64,000 bases of DNA from Mytilus trossulus (lineage: Eukaryota > Mollusca > Bivalvia > Mytilida > Mytilidae): the NCBI RefSeq assembly GCF_036588685.1, contig NC_086378.1:45615035-45679034 (forward strand), in the 5' to 3' direction. Both the position numbers and the translations under genes were made by a program. Under the pieces are notes generated by a model. The model made no database searches. It saw only the letters and a program-made list of their open reading frames with translations, and was not told the DNA's origin. Of this stretch, positions 1-10,430 are shown piece after piece. The stretch's first letter is position 1. The number at the start of each line of letters is the position of its first letter.

Positions 1-54
1 CAACAATGAATGTGAAACTATGGTAAACCACTTGATTACTTATTCAATCCATAT

Positions 55-270
55 AAAATCATTCTTATACGGTTAAAAACAATGAGAAACATATATGTTG
101 AATCTATAAAATAAAATCAAACAGACCTATAAAAATCCTATAGCACGTTTTAGTTTAATGTATTTATATCTTTATTTATGTTTACATCGCTTATATGGTC
201 ATCTGAGGTCAAATCAATAGTTAATTAGATGGCGTGTGGACTAAAATTCACACAAAACGAACCTACATAT
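55..270 (-). repeat. Dispersed repeat, family 2, inverted copy
   Basis: Read on the minus strand, this stretch matches two downstream segments (about 1160-1380 and 3455-3640). Shared blocks are a GCCATCTAATTAA-like block, a GACCTC...CCGATGACC-like block and an ATAAGCGATGTAAAC-like block, in the same order. Divergence is high, so the copies are old. No open frame is conserved between copies. The mobilising machinery is unknown. Confidence 0.55.
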
Positions 271-504
271 TATCTACCCCATACTCTATAAAAAGTTTCT
301 TTTGGACTTTTGTTAGTTTGGATAAATGTTTTACATTGTTATAAATCAAATATGAGAATTGCAGTCAAATCTATGACCATGAATTTGACAGCTAGTGCCC
401 CTTTAAGTATTCTTTTTTTATTCTCTTCGCAACGTCTTTGTATACCCACTAGAATTTGGGCCCACTAAAACTGGTATTTGCGTTTGTTTTCTCTTGTCAA
501 GAAA

Positions 505-878
505 CACAAAAATGAATTAAAGTATTGTTATGCATTTACTTTTCTGCATTGGCTAGAGGTATAGGTAAGGGTTGAGATTTAACAAACATGTTTAACCCCG
601 CCGTAAGTTTGCGCCTGTCCCAAGACAAGAGCCTCTGGCCTTTGTTAGTCTTGCATTATTTTAACTTTTAGTTTCTTCTGTACAATTTGGAGTTTAGTAT
701 GGCAGTCATATTCACTGAACTAATATATACTTGTTTAGGGGCCAGCTGAAGGACGCCTCCGGGTGGAGCAGGAATTTCTCGTTGCATTGAAGACCTGTTG
801 GTGACCTTCTGCTGCTGTCTGCTCTATGGTCGAATTGTTGTCTCTTTGGCAATTTCCTGATTTCCATTCTCAATTTTA
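505..878 (+). repeat. Dispersed repeat, family 1, copy A
   Basis: This copy is recognisably homologous to 22064-22522, 49840-50469 and, inverted, 53263-53556. Shared landmarks in order are TTACTTTTCTGCATTGGCTA, GCGCCTGTCCCAAG, GGCCAGCTGAAGGACGCC, TGTTGGTGACCTTCTGCTG and a fixed right end CATTTCCATTCTCAATTT-like. The left end varies while the right end is constant, as expected for 5'-truncated retrotransposon copies. No reverse transcriptase is present here, so the parent element is not identified. Confidence 0.7.
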
Positions 879-1469
879 AAGATATGAATAATAGTCATAC
901 GATATTTAATCGTCATCAAATATTTTGATAATAACATACGGATCTTAAAATTAGATTAAAAGGAATGATATGCGGGTTATTTAAAAGTGTGCACCAAATT
1001 GTTGCGGCTGTTTCGAATAAACAGGGAAAACCTTATCGTGAGTCATTTCTTAAAGGGGCACAAGGTGTCGAATTCATGTTCACTGATTTTTATCAAATTC
1101 ATATACTTGATTTATAACAATGTTAGCATTTATTAAAAGTCTAAAATAAACAATTAAGAGGGTATGGGCATGAAAATACGTAGCTTCGTTTCGTGTGTAA
1201 TTTAGTCTAGATGCCATCTAATTAATTATGGACTTGACCTCTAAAGTAATCCGATGACTTTATAAGTTAAAGAGATGAAAACACAAATATGGATATAAAT
1301 AGATTATGCAAACTCGTCCTATTCGATTATTCAAGGTCTATTCAATTTAATATAACAGATTAAAAATAAATGTTTATCATCGTTTTTATCTGTAAAAGAA
1401 TGATGTTTGTGGATCGAATCAGTCAATCAAATGATTTGCCTTTGTTTCACTTTCAGTGTTGATAGTTAT

Positions 1470-1600
1470 CAAAGGTACCAGGATTATAATTTGATATGCG
1501 AGACGGGCGTTTCATCTACATAAGACTCATCAGTGACGCTCAGATAAAATAGTTGTAAAGCCAAACAAGTACAAAGTTGAAGAGCACTGAGGACCAAAAA
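1470..1600 (+). repeat. Dispersed repeat ACTCATCAGTGACGCT family
   Basis: Contains GGTACCAGGATTATAAT, GACGGGCGTTTCATCTACA and GACTCATCAGTGACGCTC. The same order is found at 5222-5450 (with CCAGATGCGCATTTTGACAA and CTCATCAGTGACGCTTGAAT). A weaker relative lies at 4262-4385. Inverted CCAGATGCG/CGTCTGG-like pieces suggest a foldback-type non-coding element. Confidence 0.5.
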
Positions 1601-1633
1601 TTGACATTTTTTCTTTTAAATAACTTAACACAT

Positions 1634-1774
1634 CAGGGGCGGATCAAGCAATTCTAAACAGAGGGTTTGCAACCCAGGGTAAAGGCGGGTTCTAACTAGA
1701 TGCTCCCATTCAAATGCATTGACCGTCCAAAAAATTGGGTTCCAATCCCGTGTCCCCCTCTGTATCTACCACTG
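1634..1774. mobile_element. MITE, CAGTGGCGGATC family, degraded copy
   Basis: Left end is CAGGGGCGGATCAAGC and right end is GTATCTACCACTG, imperfect inverted repeats of each other. The flanks are CACAT and CACAA, a possible 5-bp target duplication with one mismatch. The interior has no open frame. The element sits inside a copy of repeat family 2. Confidence 0.6.
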
Positions 1775-3142
1775 CACAAACCATTCACGTGTGATCCATC
1801 TCACGCTAAGGGGTTAAATTGAAGATCACATGAATACGGATTCAATGAAGTCGAATTATTTACTTGCAAGTGAATAATTCATAATCAATGATTTTAGCTT
1901 ATTTTGACAAAACTGAATCATACTGACTGCAAAAAAAAAGTATTATTTCACTATTTGCATTTCATTAATGATTGAGCAAAAGAAAATAATGCATTGGATT
2001 TCTTATTCAAGTATATCTTGTAGCTATATAGCTAGTGCCCCTATGAATATCGCAAATATTTTCGGGATATACAATTGTTTTTATGTAGAATAAAAGAGAA
2101 TAATGATTATTAAACTAGGAAAACGTTGTAATAATTGTTTTTCCTCAAATATGCTGTTAATTTTCTTCTAGTCATCAACATAAATTTTTAATCAGGGAAT
2201 TAGACTACACCAGTTTGTTGGAGAAGACTTTTATTAATTTTCAAATAAATTTCTCTTTTTCGTATTGCATTGTACATCTGCATAAAAGTAGTGCACGGTA
2301 TATGGCATTGAGACAACCCAACAGGTACAGGAGACAACAGAAAAATCTGTATTTACTTAAGTTTCAATTTAGCAGATGTACATACTTGTTTTTATTAAAA
2401 CAACAAACATTGTTCGTTGCGCATACTTTGTTACAATTCAAATTCAAACAATGTAAAAAAATATATATATCACATCATTTTATGGAAAATGCTAGCGATT
2501 ATCAATCTATCTAGCAAAAATTGAAATTAACTGTAAAAAACTTGAAAAATTGTTTTTTTTATCAATTTTGTGCTCATCAGTAGTTTCAAATAATAAATGA
2601 AACAAATATTAGAATTATATCATCGATTTATATGTTATGAAAATTATACCATATGGCACTTTTTTGGATTTCAATTTCTTAAAATCTCTGAAGAATTTCG
2701 CTGAATAAATGTGGAAGTGGGGAATATGCGAATAAAACAAAAACCATACCACACACATCGTATTTTCTATATCAAAACTTGCAAATATGAGGGATCTTTT
2801 TAGAATTTGGCATTTAACTGAAAATTTATAACTTATTATTATTAGTTTTTTTTTTCCGAAAAAAGAGAAAATTATTAAGCCTACCTCTTGTACGAAATGC
2901 TTTAAAGAAGACTGCGACAATTTCTGAATTAAAAGGTTGTGTAATGTTTTCCTCGAGGCTAATATTCAAATAAGTCATTCAGATCAAAAGAGCTGATCAT
3001 CTGTCGATTAGAGAGTTAGGTTTATATGTACTAAAAATACATATGTAGACGTATGATATTTGATGAATGAGTATATTCAGGAGGATGAAACTCAATATAG
3101 TTTTCTTACTTACATGTATTTCGATTGAAAGGTGTTTGTTAC

Positions 3143-3252
3143 ATTTTTTTTAAAAGGGGAGGGATTCAAACAATACATCCTCTTTCAAAACCATTGATCG
3201 TTCAAAATATGAGAGTCACAGCTTCCGCTCCCCCTTTTTAGATTCGCCACTG
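3143..3252. mobile_element. MITE, CAGTGGCGGATC family, fragment
   Basis: The right end GATTCGCCACTG matches the family terminus. The interior (a TCAAA...CATTGATCGTTCAAAA block) parallels the copy at 1634-1774. The left terminal repeat is not recognisable, so the copy is truncated or diverged. Confidence 0.45.
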
Positions 3253-3407
3253 AGTTTTACTTTTTCGTAATGATTAGTCCGTTTGTGATTGCATTCCAGT
3301 TATTCTGTATGATTTGTTTAGAACCTAAAAGCATTGTTCAACTTCTGATTTATTTCCACTTGTACTATTTCAATAAACTTCAATTGAATCTTTCTCATGC
3401 GATGTAA

Positions 3408-3990
3408 TTTTTAAAAGTCTGAAATTAACAATTAACAGGGCACGGGCATGCATGGCTTTGTTTTATGTGTATTTTAGTCGCCATCTACATGATCTAATTA
3501 ACTATCGAGATGATTTAAAGTAATCCGATGACCACATAAGCGATGTAAACAAAAATATAAATTAAAAAAAAATATCAAATTCGTGCTGTTGGATTTTTCT
3601 AGGTCTATTTGATTTTATACTATAGATGATAAATAAATGTTTTATCATCGTGTTACCTGTATATGCTTTTTTTGTTTGTTTCTCTTTCATTGCTGACATT
3701 CTTTTCCTTTAAATAATTTTACACATACAATGTACGTGTTATCTATCTTAAGCTTAGGGGTTAGATTGAAGTTCACATTAATATAGAATCAATGGGGTCG
3801 AATTATTCACTTGCAAGTGAATAATTCATAATCAATGTTTTTGACTTACTTTGACAAAATTTAACCATACTGGCTGCACAAAGCGAATCATTATTTGCTA
3901 TTTGCATTTCATTCATGATTGAGCCAAAAAAAATTATATTAGATTGCTTATATATCTCGTAGCTATTGCTCCTTTGATGATACTGTTTAT
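3408..3990 (+). repeat. Dispersed repeat, family 2, direct copy 2
   Basis: Shorter counterpart of 1129-2045, without the inserted MITE. Best conserved are TAATCCGATGACC, TTCTAGGTCTATT and the palindromic TTCACTTGCAAGTGAATAA with its downstream TTCATAATCAATG. The conservation of this block in both copies stands out against the diverged remainder. Confidence 0.55.
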
Positions 3991-4261
3991 ACTAGCAAAC
4001 ATTGATAATATTGTAAACCAAATTTTTGCGTGGATACTTGATTTCACGTTTAGTACTTTAAAGTCCAGTTTGCAGCGATTTAATTTCGCGACTTTCTAAT
4101 TTACTTGATGTTGTTAAATAATGAAAAAAAAACATGATTTATATGTTCGCTCCGATTTATATTTCAAGACAATAAGTTGGTTAACTGTGTTTTAAAACAG
4201 AACATGCTTCACGATTATTTTTGGACTGCAGCAATTATGGATTTTATTAATTAATGACATA

Positions 4262-4385
4262 AAGGTACGAATTTTAATTCACCAGGTATGCATTTCGAAA
4301 AATAATGTTCCTTCGGTAATGCTCCAGGCAAATTTTTTGAACGTCCAAAATCTAGTAAATGTTAAAGAGCGGATTTTATAACTGT
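4262..4385 (+). repeat. Dispersed repeat, weak ACTCATCAGTGACGCT-family relative
   Basis: The stretch reads TTCACCAGGTATGCATTTCG, GGTAATGCTCCAGGC and AGAGCGGATTTTATAACTG. It parallels the order seen in 5222-5345 (TCACCAGATGCGCATTT, GTGATGCTCGTGG, AGAGTGGATATAACTAAC). This is a partial, diverged copy. Confidence 0.4.
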
Positions 4386-4499
4386 TGCAGAAAATCAATA
4401 TATATATGTTCTTGTATTATGATGTCATATATTTAAACCTGTGATTGGTTTCGATCCTAGACAAAAAGATTGAACTGATTTATACTTGTGAACTATGAG

Positions 4500-4790
4500 A
4501 GGTTGTAGATGTGCGTCAATGAAACAATAAACAAACCATAACACATAGGTTTCTGGTTCGATTCCCGTCTAGGATTAAAATTTTAGGGACTTAATTTTCG
4601 GCTCTCCCTTGACACCATTTGCGAGTATGGTTTTGAGGAAACGATGATAGTCCGTCGGAAGGGGGCGATAAATGACTGCTCCGTTTTAAGAGAGAGCCAT
4701 ATCTCTTGCACGTTACAGACACCCTTGTATATTTGGAAAAAGAGCAGGCTAATGCCGCTACACGGCAGCACTCGCACCCGCTAAGTGAAA
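4500..4790 (+). mobile_element. tRNA-derived SINE with conserved central domain
   Basis: A polymerase III B-box-like T-arm, GGTTCGATTCCCGTC, lies at about 4555-4570. Downstream is a block at about 4596-4770 containing GATAGTCCGTCGGAAGGGGG, AGAGAGAGCCATATCTCTTG, CACGTTACAGACACCCTTGT and GCACTCGCACCCGC. From memory, such central domains (GTCCGTCGGA-GGGG-CG-TAAA) recur in SINEs of molluscs and other marine invertebrates. The 5' A-box half is poorly preserved and no terminal duplication was identified. The minus-strand frame over this region is a shadow. Confidence 0.6.
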
Positions 4791-4854
4791 AGGGATTAAT
4801 TTAAGTTGCAAAACTTGTTTCCCAATCCACTTTAAATAAATATCATTAAACTTG

Positions 4855-5130
4855 TAAACAAACGACATAAATAATCTATACGTACAAAAGAAATTGCATG
4901 TATCCTATCTACTATATGAATATCCACATGCATACACATGGGCATAAGTTTAAGGTTGTAGAAAAGGCGAATATGAAAGCAATTAATGGTCACCGCAATG
5001 TTATGTCTTCGCCAATGGGTACTATTCAAGGAGACCATTCAACGTTAAATAACGATCGTTTTGCTAGATCAAGGAAATACGCACTGTATGTAGAGGAAGT
5101 AGTCTTTACAGTCAAACCTTTTTTTCTTTC
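4855..5130 (+). repeat. Local duplication, copy 1
   Basis: Aligns with 5645-5890. Shared blocks in order are AACTATACGTACAAA-like, CTGTATCCTAT, TATGNNNATCCACATGCA, ACACATGGGC, GGTCACCGCAATG and TAATGTCTTCCTCAATGG-like. The copies are about 790 bp apart and clearly diverged. The frame through copy 1 is not kept in copy 2, so it is probably not coding. Confidence 0.5.
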
Positions 5131-5138
5131 CCATGTAT

Positions 5139-5200
5139 CAGGGGCGGATCCAGCTATTTTAAAAGGGGTTTCCTAACCCAGGACAAAGGGGTTCAAATTG
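5139..5200. mobile_element. MITE, CAGTGGCGGATC family, left-end fragment
   Basis: CAGGGGCGGATCCAGC is followed by TTTTAAAAGGGGTTTCC, as in other family members. No right terminus is seen before the ACTCATCAGTGACGCT-family segment begins. Confidence 0.5.
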
Positions 5201-5221
5201 CAGAGAATACGGCTTATAATA

Positions 5222-5450
5222 ATAAGATAAACAATACTTATTTTCCCTCACCAGATGCGCATTTTGACAATCAATGTGTCTCCAGTGATGCTCGTGGTTG
5301 AATCTCCAAAATTTAATTCGATTGTTGAAGAGTGGATATAACTAACAAGGGCATACTTAAACTCATCATAGATACCAGGTTTGAAATTGTGAATATGCAC
5401 CAGACGTGCATTTTGTGTACAAAAGACTCATCAGTGACGCTTGAATAAAA
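5222..5450 (+). repeat. Dispersed repeat ACTCATCAGTGACGCT family, fuller copy
   Basis: Contains CACCAGATGCGCATTTTGAC near its left end and CCAGACGTGCATTTTGTGTA then GACTCATCAGTGACGCTTGA near its right end. The CCAGA-GCGCATTTTG blocks at the two ends are direct repeats. Compare 1470-1600. Confidence 0.5.
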
Positions 5451-5644
5451 AAATGTATACTTTCCAAATAGAAATATGTTCCTTAATTTAAGATAATTTC
5501 GAATATTTTATTATTAATTTTGATCAAACATTATCCTTTTTTCATGTAATTTTATTTCGTATTGTTCCTTGAAAACAGATTCACTATTTAAATTTGTGAA
5601 TCAAAATAGAGTTGTGGGATATACAATAATAAAACAGCAACAAA

Positions 5645-5890
5645 CCACGTAAATAAACTATACGTACAAAGATAATGTCCTGTATCCTATAAACTATATG
5701 CACAGTACATCCACATGCAGACACATGGGCCAAAGTATGAGGTTAAGAAAAGACGAAGATAAAAGCAATTTATAAAGGTCACCGCAATGTAATGTCTTCC
5801 TCAATGGTAATACTCCATGCATATCCAAAAATAACTATCATCTTGCAAGATCAAGGTAATGCACACTTAAAGACTTTATAAAGAGGAAGT
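5645..5890 (+). repeat. Local duplication, copy 2
   Basis: Partner of 4855-5130, with the same block order. The tail (CATCTTGCAAGATCAAGGTAAT) parallels 5055-5080. Related wording (GTAATGTCTTCCTCAAGGGT) recurs near 33945 and 35285, so this is a dispersed family as well as a local duplication. Confidence 0.45.
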
Positions 5891-5899
5891 AGAAAGCAC

Positions 5900-7340
5900 T
5901 TTTGTGTTGAATTGACATATAATTGATACTGTATGTTCAGAAAATTTACTGTAAAATAACTCGAAATACTCATAAATTACTCGACATACTTATAAATTAC
6001 TAGTACTCGACATGCTTATGAATTTCTCGAAATAATTACGTCTTTCTATCTTCTGATTTGGCACAATTTGTCGAAGTGATTGTCGGTTCTATGTAACGCC
6101 TTTCAACTGTCTTCAAACTGTTATCATTTAGGCGCAACTGGTGAGTCTCATGGTTACTCAACGCGCGCCTGATGTATCATATCACAATCCTGATATCATT
6201 TTATGAATATCACCACGCGGGGCTATATTAGACACAGAACCTACGTTGAAGCTTCGTCCAATATACTACAAAAACTTTTTTATTGGCGTCTTTTTTAATT
6301 TACAAGATTTTTACATCGAATTGACCGTGAGGTCATTCCGATGTATTGCTATCGCCTAGATTTGCACACGTAACTTGTTTTGAGGTTTGTAACCGATCTA
6401 CTAGTATAAACATGATTAAATACGCGTATATTAAATTGACTGTGCAAATTAACATTTCTTATCGTTTGTTATAACTACATCTCTTTGATGAATAAGCAGA
6501 ACAATATTTTTGTTTGGAACATAAATTAATAATATGAAATGTTTTGTCGTTAGATATATATAGTATTTTTTGGAAAATGCATGTACCAAGTGAGTAAGAG
6601 GACATTTGTATCATAAGTGGGAGAGAGGCACATTGCTCCGACGCTCAGTGATTCCATATGAATATATAAGTTAAAAAAAAATCATTGATAATATCTATGC
6701 GCACGTACCGACAAAAATTGTAAAAGCATGCAAAAGAATATCTCAAGAACGTTTTGCGACAATTCCGACAGGGACCGGTAACTCTGTAATTGTTTTTACT
6801 GGAAAATATTAACGACTACTCATATCCAATCTTTTAGAAAAATCGAATGTTTACAACAGAGTGTCCACCATGCACTTGCACAGCACTTTTATTATAATAG
6901 TAGAATAGATTGATATACAAATGAATGAAAATTATACATTCATGTAACTCTTATATAAATATGATATATAAAAACAAACAAGTGTATACTGCTTTTTTTC
7001 ACTACAATATAATAGTTATTACGGTGCGGTTGAATTTCATGTTATAAATTCATGCACGCACGTACTTGTCTCAGAAAAGGTATAGAGATTTGATATTTTT
7101 CGGTGACAAATGCTTTGGCCATCCACAAGAACTTGCGGTCACCCTATGTTCAATTCTTCAGTACTTTAATTTTGTTTGCAATCTTGTCAATTTACTATCA
7201 GTCAACTGCAACAACGTTTTTGTTGGCGTCTTTGTTAAATTTATTTGTATGCTCTATTTTAGTTGTGTACATGATTTGTGTCTGTTGTTTATTAATATTT
7301 CCATAGTATTTGACACTGGATCTCAATTTTTATCACATTT
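5900..7340. other. Gene-free AT-rich stretch
   Basis: No exon with acceptable splice sites, RNA gene or well-formed mobile element could be supported here. Short tandem echoes of CTCGACATACTTATAAATTA occur at about 5958-6030. The two overlapping plus-strand frames at 7066-7404 have no recognisable domain and end inside a family 1 fragment. Confidence 0.5.
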
Positions 7341-7353
7341 AACTACTAATACA

Positions 7354-7404
7354 ATTGAGAATGGAAATGGGGAATGTGTCAAAGAGTCAACAACCCGACC
7401 ATAA
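7354..7404 (-). repeat. Repeat family 1, right-end fragment
   Basis: On the minus strand this reads as the constant right end of family 1 (GTTGTTGACTCTTTGACACA, then CCCCATTTCCATTCTCAATT). It is a very short, 5'-truncated copy. Confidence 0.6.
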
Positions 7405-7435
7405 AAAGTCTATTTGGGTTGGTCAACCAGTTTTT

Positions 7436-7530
7436 TTAGTGGCAGGTTTAGCTAGCTATAAAGCCAGATTTATTTAATCCACTATTTTCTTAGGAAAAAT
7501 GCTTGTATCAAGTCAGTAGGTTGCCCATAT
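7436..7530 (+). repeat. Dispersed repeat, family 3, short copy
   Basis: GGTTTAGCTAGCTATAAAGCC is followed by AATCCACTATTTTCTTAGGA and a TATCAAGTCAGTAGG-like block. The same order is found at 9245-9430 and, diverged, at 15465-15640. Confidence 0.55.
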
Positions 7531-7687
7531 TAGTACTAATCCGGTAACAGGTCTAATTTGATAGGTCACATTCTTGAAAACGGGACGGGATTTTAGTAAC
7601 GACACAAGGAACATATTTGCTATCATCTGTCGAACGGAAATTCCACCAACTCATAAATTGACGTCCGTAAAATTTAAGTAGGGATAA

Positions 7688-8240
7688 TTTCAACTTTACC
7701 ATTTAGTACTCTTAGTTTATTACCTTTTTTGGTGAACAGCAGCACTCTTTCAAGGAAATCATAATAGGGAAAAAAGTCATCCAATAATGTTTCACTTAGG
7801 AGATTTATACTCGTATGCAGGTGCAGATGGAATATGGTGCTATGTAGAAATGGAAAGTTCAAAATTGGGAATCTGAAGTCATCTCTTTGGTCGTAATTTT
7901 TTGTTTTCAACTGATCCTCGTTGTCAATTTTTGGATGAAAGTCAAGATATGAAGCACACGTAATTGCATCTGATGTATCCTTTATGTCAAGTTCAATAGT
8001 ATAGTTTTGACTTTGTAGTGAGATAACATCATCTTTATAACGGAAATTAAAGTCATGGGATACTGGTAACCTCTGTTTTTTTCCATAAGAAATTCTTGTA
8101 TGAAATCACCCTGATAAGAATAAAGGAACAAATTGGGAATACATGTGGCACAGTTGGTTCACATGGGAATGCCAACTGTTTGTTGAAAACACGTCCTTCA
8201 AACATATCAAATGAAGTAGATCCAACTTGAACTTGTTTGA
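7688..8240 (-). pseudogene. Decayed reverse-transcriptase fragment
   Basis: Read on the minus strand, the fragment begins near 8215 with a GRVF block and continues in another frame with TVGIPM, an in-frame stop, then TNCA and LFLYSYQGDFIQ. It returns to a frame with RYKDDV at about 8028-8042, LDIKDT, YLDFHPKIDNE and RDDFRFPILNFPF. This is the order of RT motifs around the catalytic YxDD box in a family of eukaryotic RTs that I recognise by wording and suspect to be Penelope-like. At least two frame changes, one stop, a small deletion after YKDD, and Lys in place of the usual hydrophobic residue in YxDD show it is dead. Confidence 0.7.
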
Positions 8241-8694
8241 TTTAATGATAAATAGTGTTCATGATTTTAACAGATGAATTGTTATCACCAGAAAGGGCGA
8301 TGCCAGTCATTGAATGCTCAATATGCCATCTGTTAGATTGCACTTTGTCAAATGACGAATGAAAATTTAACTGAAACTCAAAAAGAAAATCTAGAAAGGA
8401 ACGATAGAAAATAATAATAAAAATAAAGTATTACTTCCAAGAAAGTCCTACAAACACAGAAAAACTGATGTACTTCTCGACTTTGAAACACTACAAATAT
8501 TTAAGACTGTGCCTGATTACTACAAAGAATTAATGGTGAAATGTAAACACATCAAAAGCGAATGTCGTAAACTCCATACAACATCGAAACTATAACTCAA
8601 AATGTTCTTCTCTCTTCATTAATAGAAGACACTGTACCCAAAGTCACTTAATCAAGAAAATTTTGTTTGACGAAAGGTACTTTTAAACTCGATC

Positions 8695-8840
8695 TAAATA
8701 AAACCAACAGTAGAAGGCTGTTCGAAAATCATAAACCGATTGAGAGAAAAACAAATACAGGTAATAAACTAAAACCGAGGGAATCACATCAACTATGGAG
8801 GAAAACAACGAAGCAGCAGAAACACTAAACATTTTGCCTG
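8695..8840 (+). repeat. Dispersed repeat following the RT relic
   Basis: Contains AACCAACAGTAGAAGGCTGT, TCGAAAATCATAAACCGATT and GAGGAAAACAACGAAGCAGC. I recognise the wording as a frequent mussel interspersed sequence, but there is no second copy in this window to compare. It may be part of the same decayed element as 7688-8240. Confidence 0.35.
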
Positions 8841-9229
8841 TTATCTAGAATTTCAAGAGAGATGCTAATTGAAGGGAAGCAAGTTTTCAAGACTCATATC
8901 CATGCAATGCCCCCAAGATGTGTTTGTTACTTATTGTCTATTTTCAACTGATTTACGAGATTTGAACCACTTTCGCCTCAATCATAAACTGAATGTCTGA
9001 ATGCAAAAACTGGGAATCATTTTTTTGTATTTTTGTCTTTCATTTTAATTATGTGCTTTAATTGTCTGTATGCCATTTTATTTTTTTCTTTGTTGAAATA
9101 TTTTGTGAATATAGTAAACAAGATTATAACACAATCTTGACTAATGAAGCCTTATTTTGGCATTTGTACTTGTTACGTCTGTTTGTTTTGTTCATACATT
9201 GTTATCAATATAATGGAATTCTATGCGAC

Positions 9230-9440
9230 TGTCATACAAGAGAAAGGTTTGGCTAGCTATAATACAAGGCTTAATCCAATCTTTTCTTTATAAGGAAATG
9301 TCTGTACCAAGACAGGAATATGACAGGTGTATACTTGAGCTTTTGATTTTGACACTTGATAAGGGACTTTCTGATTTGAATTTTCCTTGGAGTTCAGTTA
9401 TTTTACTTTTAAACGGCAGCTATTACAGATATATGTACAA
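9230..9440 (+). repeat. Dispersed repeat, family 3, longest copy
   Basis: Reads GGTTTGGCTAGCTATAATAC, AATCCAATCTTTTCTTTATA, TCTGTACCAAGACAGGAATA, GAGCTTTTGATTTTGACACT, GGGACTTTCTGATTTGAATT and CCTTGGAGTTCAGTTATTTT. It is colinear with 15465-15640 (ACCAAGTTAGGAATATGGCA, GGACTTTCCGGTTTGAATTT, CCTCGGATTC). The open frames at 9062-9450 lie in this repeat and are not treated as genes. Confidence 0.6.
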
Positions 9441-9544
9441 CCATCAATAGATTATCGTCAAATAATGCAGGGTTGTTATGAGGTTGCTGTACAGCCTACA
9501 GTGATGGACAAGAACTCAGATCCTGAATTAAAAAGATTTGACAA

Positions 9545-9660
9545 ATTATGAAATCTACACGCTATAAATTTCATGCGTCCGAAACGCTTTTCTGGATTTA
9601 CCTTCATGAGGAACACTCTAATTAAAAGGGTCAACGTTCTATTCAATGTCAGAAGGATTG
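9545..9660 (+). repeat. Dispersed repeat CGAAACGCTTTTCTGGATT, copy 1
   Basis: ATAAATTTCATGCGTCCGAA, ACGCTTTTCTGGATTTACC and TTCATGAGGAACACTC are found inverted at 23070-23235 (GAGCGTTCCTGATGAAGGAA, CCAGAAAAGCGCTTCGGACG, CAAGAAATTATAA). Confidence 0.6.
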
Positions 9661-10069
9661 AACACAGACTTGTGGAAATTCAGAATCCTCGAAATAACTT
9701 CTTATATGGACTAGGCCTTTTTAAAGGTCATGAGCTAACCTGAGGGAGACAATTTCAGAAACGTGCTGTATGCATGGATATCATATACTTGTATATAGTT
9801 TGTGCGGTGGGCTAAATTAGTTTATTGAACTTCAAAACAATTTTCTTTTATGTTTCTCGACCATCGGAAGACTAGGGCAAACAGTTAAAAAAAATGAAAG
9901 AGCATATTTTCATACATGATATCAAATGTCATGATACGATTCAACATGTCAGAATATGTATCGTCTTACCAACAGTGGTTGGATGTTTAAAAGAGCAGTA
10001 TAGTTTTGTTTTAATTAGAGTTGTCTAGTTCTGGCAATACTCTTAACATCTTTTAAAAGTTGGTTGTTG

Positions 10070-10200
10070 TTTTTTTTTTTTTTTTGGGGGGGGGGGGGGG
10101 GGTGTTACCATTTTTGCATGCGCGTTTCTTCAAAGTTCTATCAAAGAACATCTTTTTTCTTAATTATCGCCGGTGTGTGTGTGTGTGTGTGTGTAGTTAT
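10070..10200. repeat. Homopolymer and (TG)n tract
   Basis: A T tract runs directly into about 16 G residues at 10086-10101. About 11 TG dinucleotides follow at about 10174-10195. These lie just beyond the 3' end of the phospholipase A2 coding region. Long G/C runs recur at 12064, 36060, 48690, 50148, 51138 and 62675, several of them inside repeat copies. They are positions where sequencing error is likely. Confidence 0.85.
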
Positions 10201-10261
10201 GCTTGTGTTTAAAATTCGATCAAAGCACTCTTGTTGTTAAACCTTTTTCTGCATTGAGCGT

Positions 10262-10267
10262 TTTATT
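10262..10267 (-). promoter_or_regulatory. Candidate poly(A) signal, PLA2 gene
   Basis: Read on the minus strand this is AATAAA, about 17 bases after the TGA stop of the phospholipase A2 frame. That spacing would give a very short 3'UTR, so a more distal signal is possible. Confidence 0.35.
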
Positions 10268-10284
10268 TATTGTTTTCACTTTTG

Positions 10285-10430
10285 TCAAAAAACAAACTCT
10301 AACAACGACCTTAATGTTCGTTTCGGTTGTATAAGAGATCTGTCGTAATAAACATCGTTTTCTTGTAGGCACTGTGCCAAATCGAGATCACATTCGCATA
10401 CCCTTCTTCTACAAGTCTCTACTTCAAACC
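10285..10430 (-). CDS. PLA2 exon 4: CECD motif, C-terminus and stop
   Basis: Acceptor TTCTTTTTTAG. It encodes GFEVETCRRRVCECDLDLAQ then CLQEND and a basic tail, ending at TGA (10285-10287). CxCDxxxAxC-type wording is the second PROSITE-style hallmark of secreted PLA2, here with Leu-Gln around the Ala. The plus-strand 61-codon frame over this region is its antisense shadow. Confidence 0.85.

Larger units (their letters stand above)
1129..2045 (+). repeat. Dispersed repeat, family 2, direct copy 1
   Basis: This segment aligns with 3408-3990. Both begin AAAGTCT-AAAT-AACAATTAA and share CATCTAATTAA/CCGATGAC blocks. Both also have a near-palindrome TTCACTTGCAAGTGAATAA-like followed by TTCATAATCAATG. 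Both end near GTAGCTAT...GCTAGTGCCCCT-like sequence. Copy 1 is longer because it hosts a MITE (1634-1774) and a separate dispersed segment (about 1470-1600). No gene is seen. Confidence 0.55.

Noticed and set aside
2215-2920. About 100-codon frames on both strands
   Set aside because: AT-rich chance frames without domains, splice support or a second copy.
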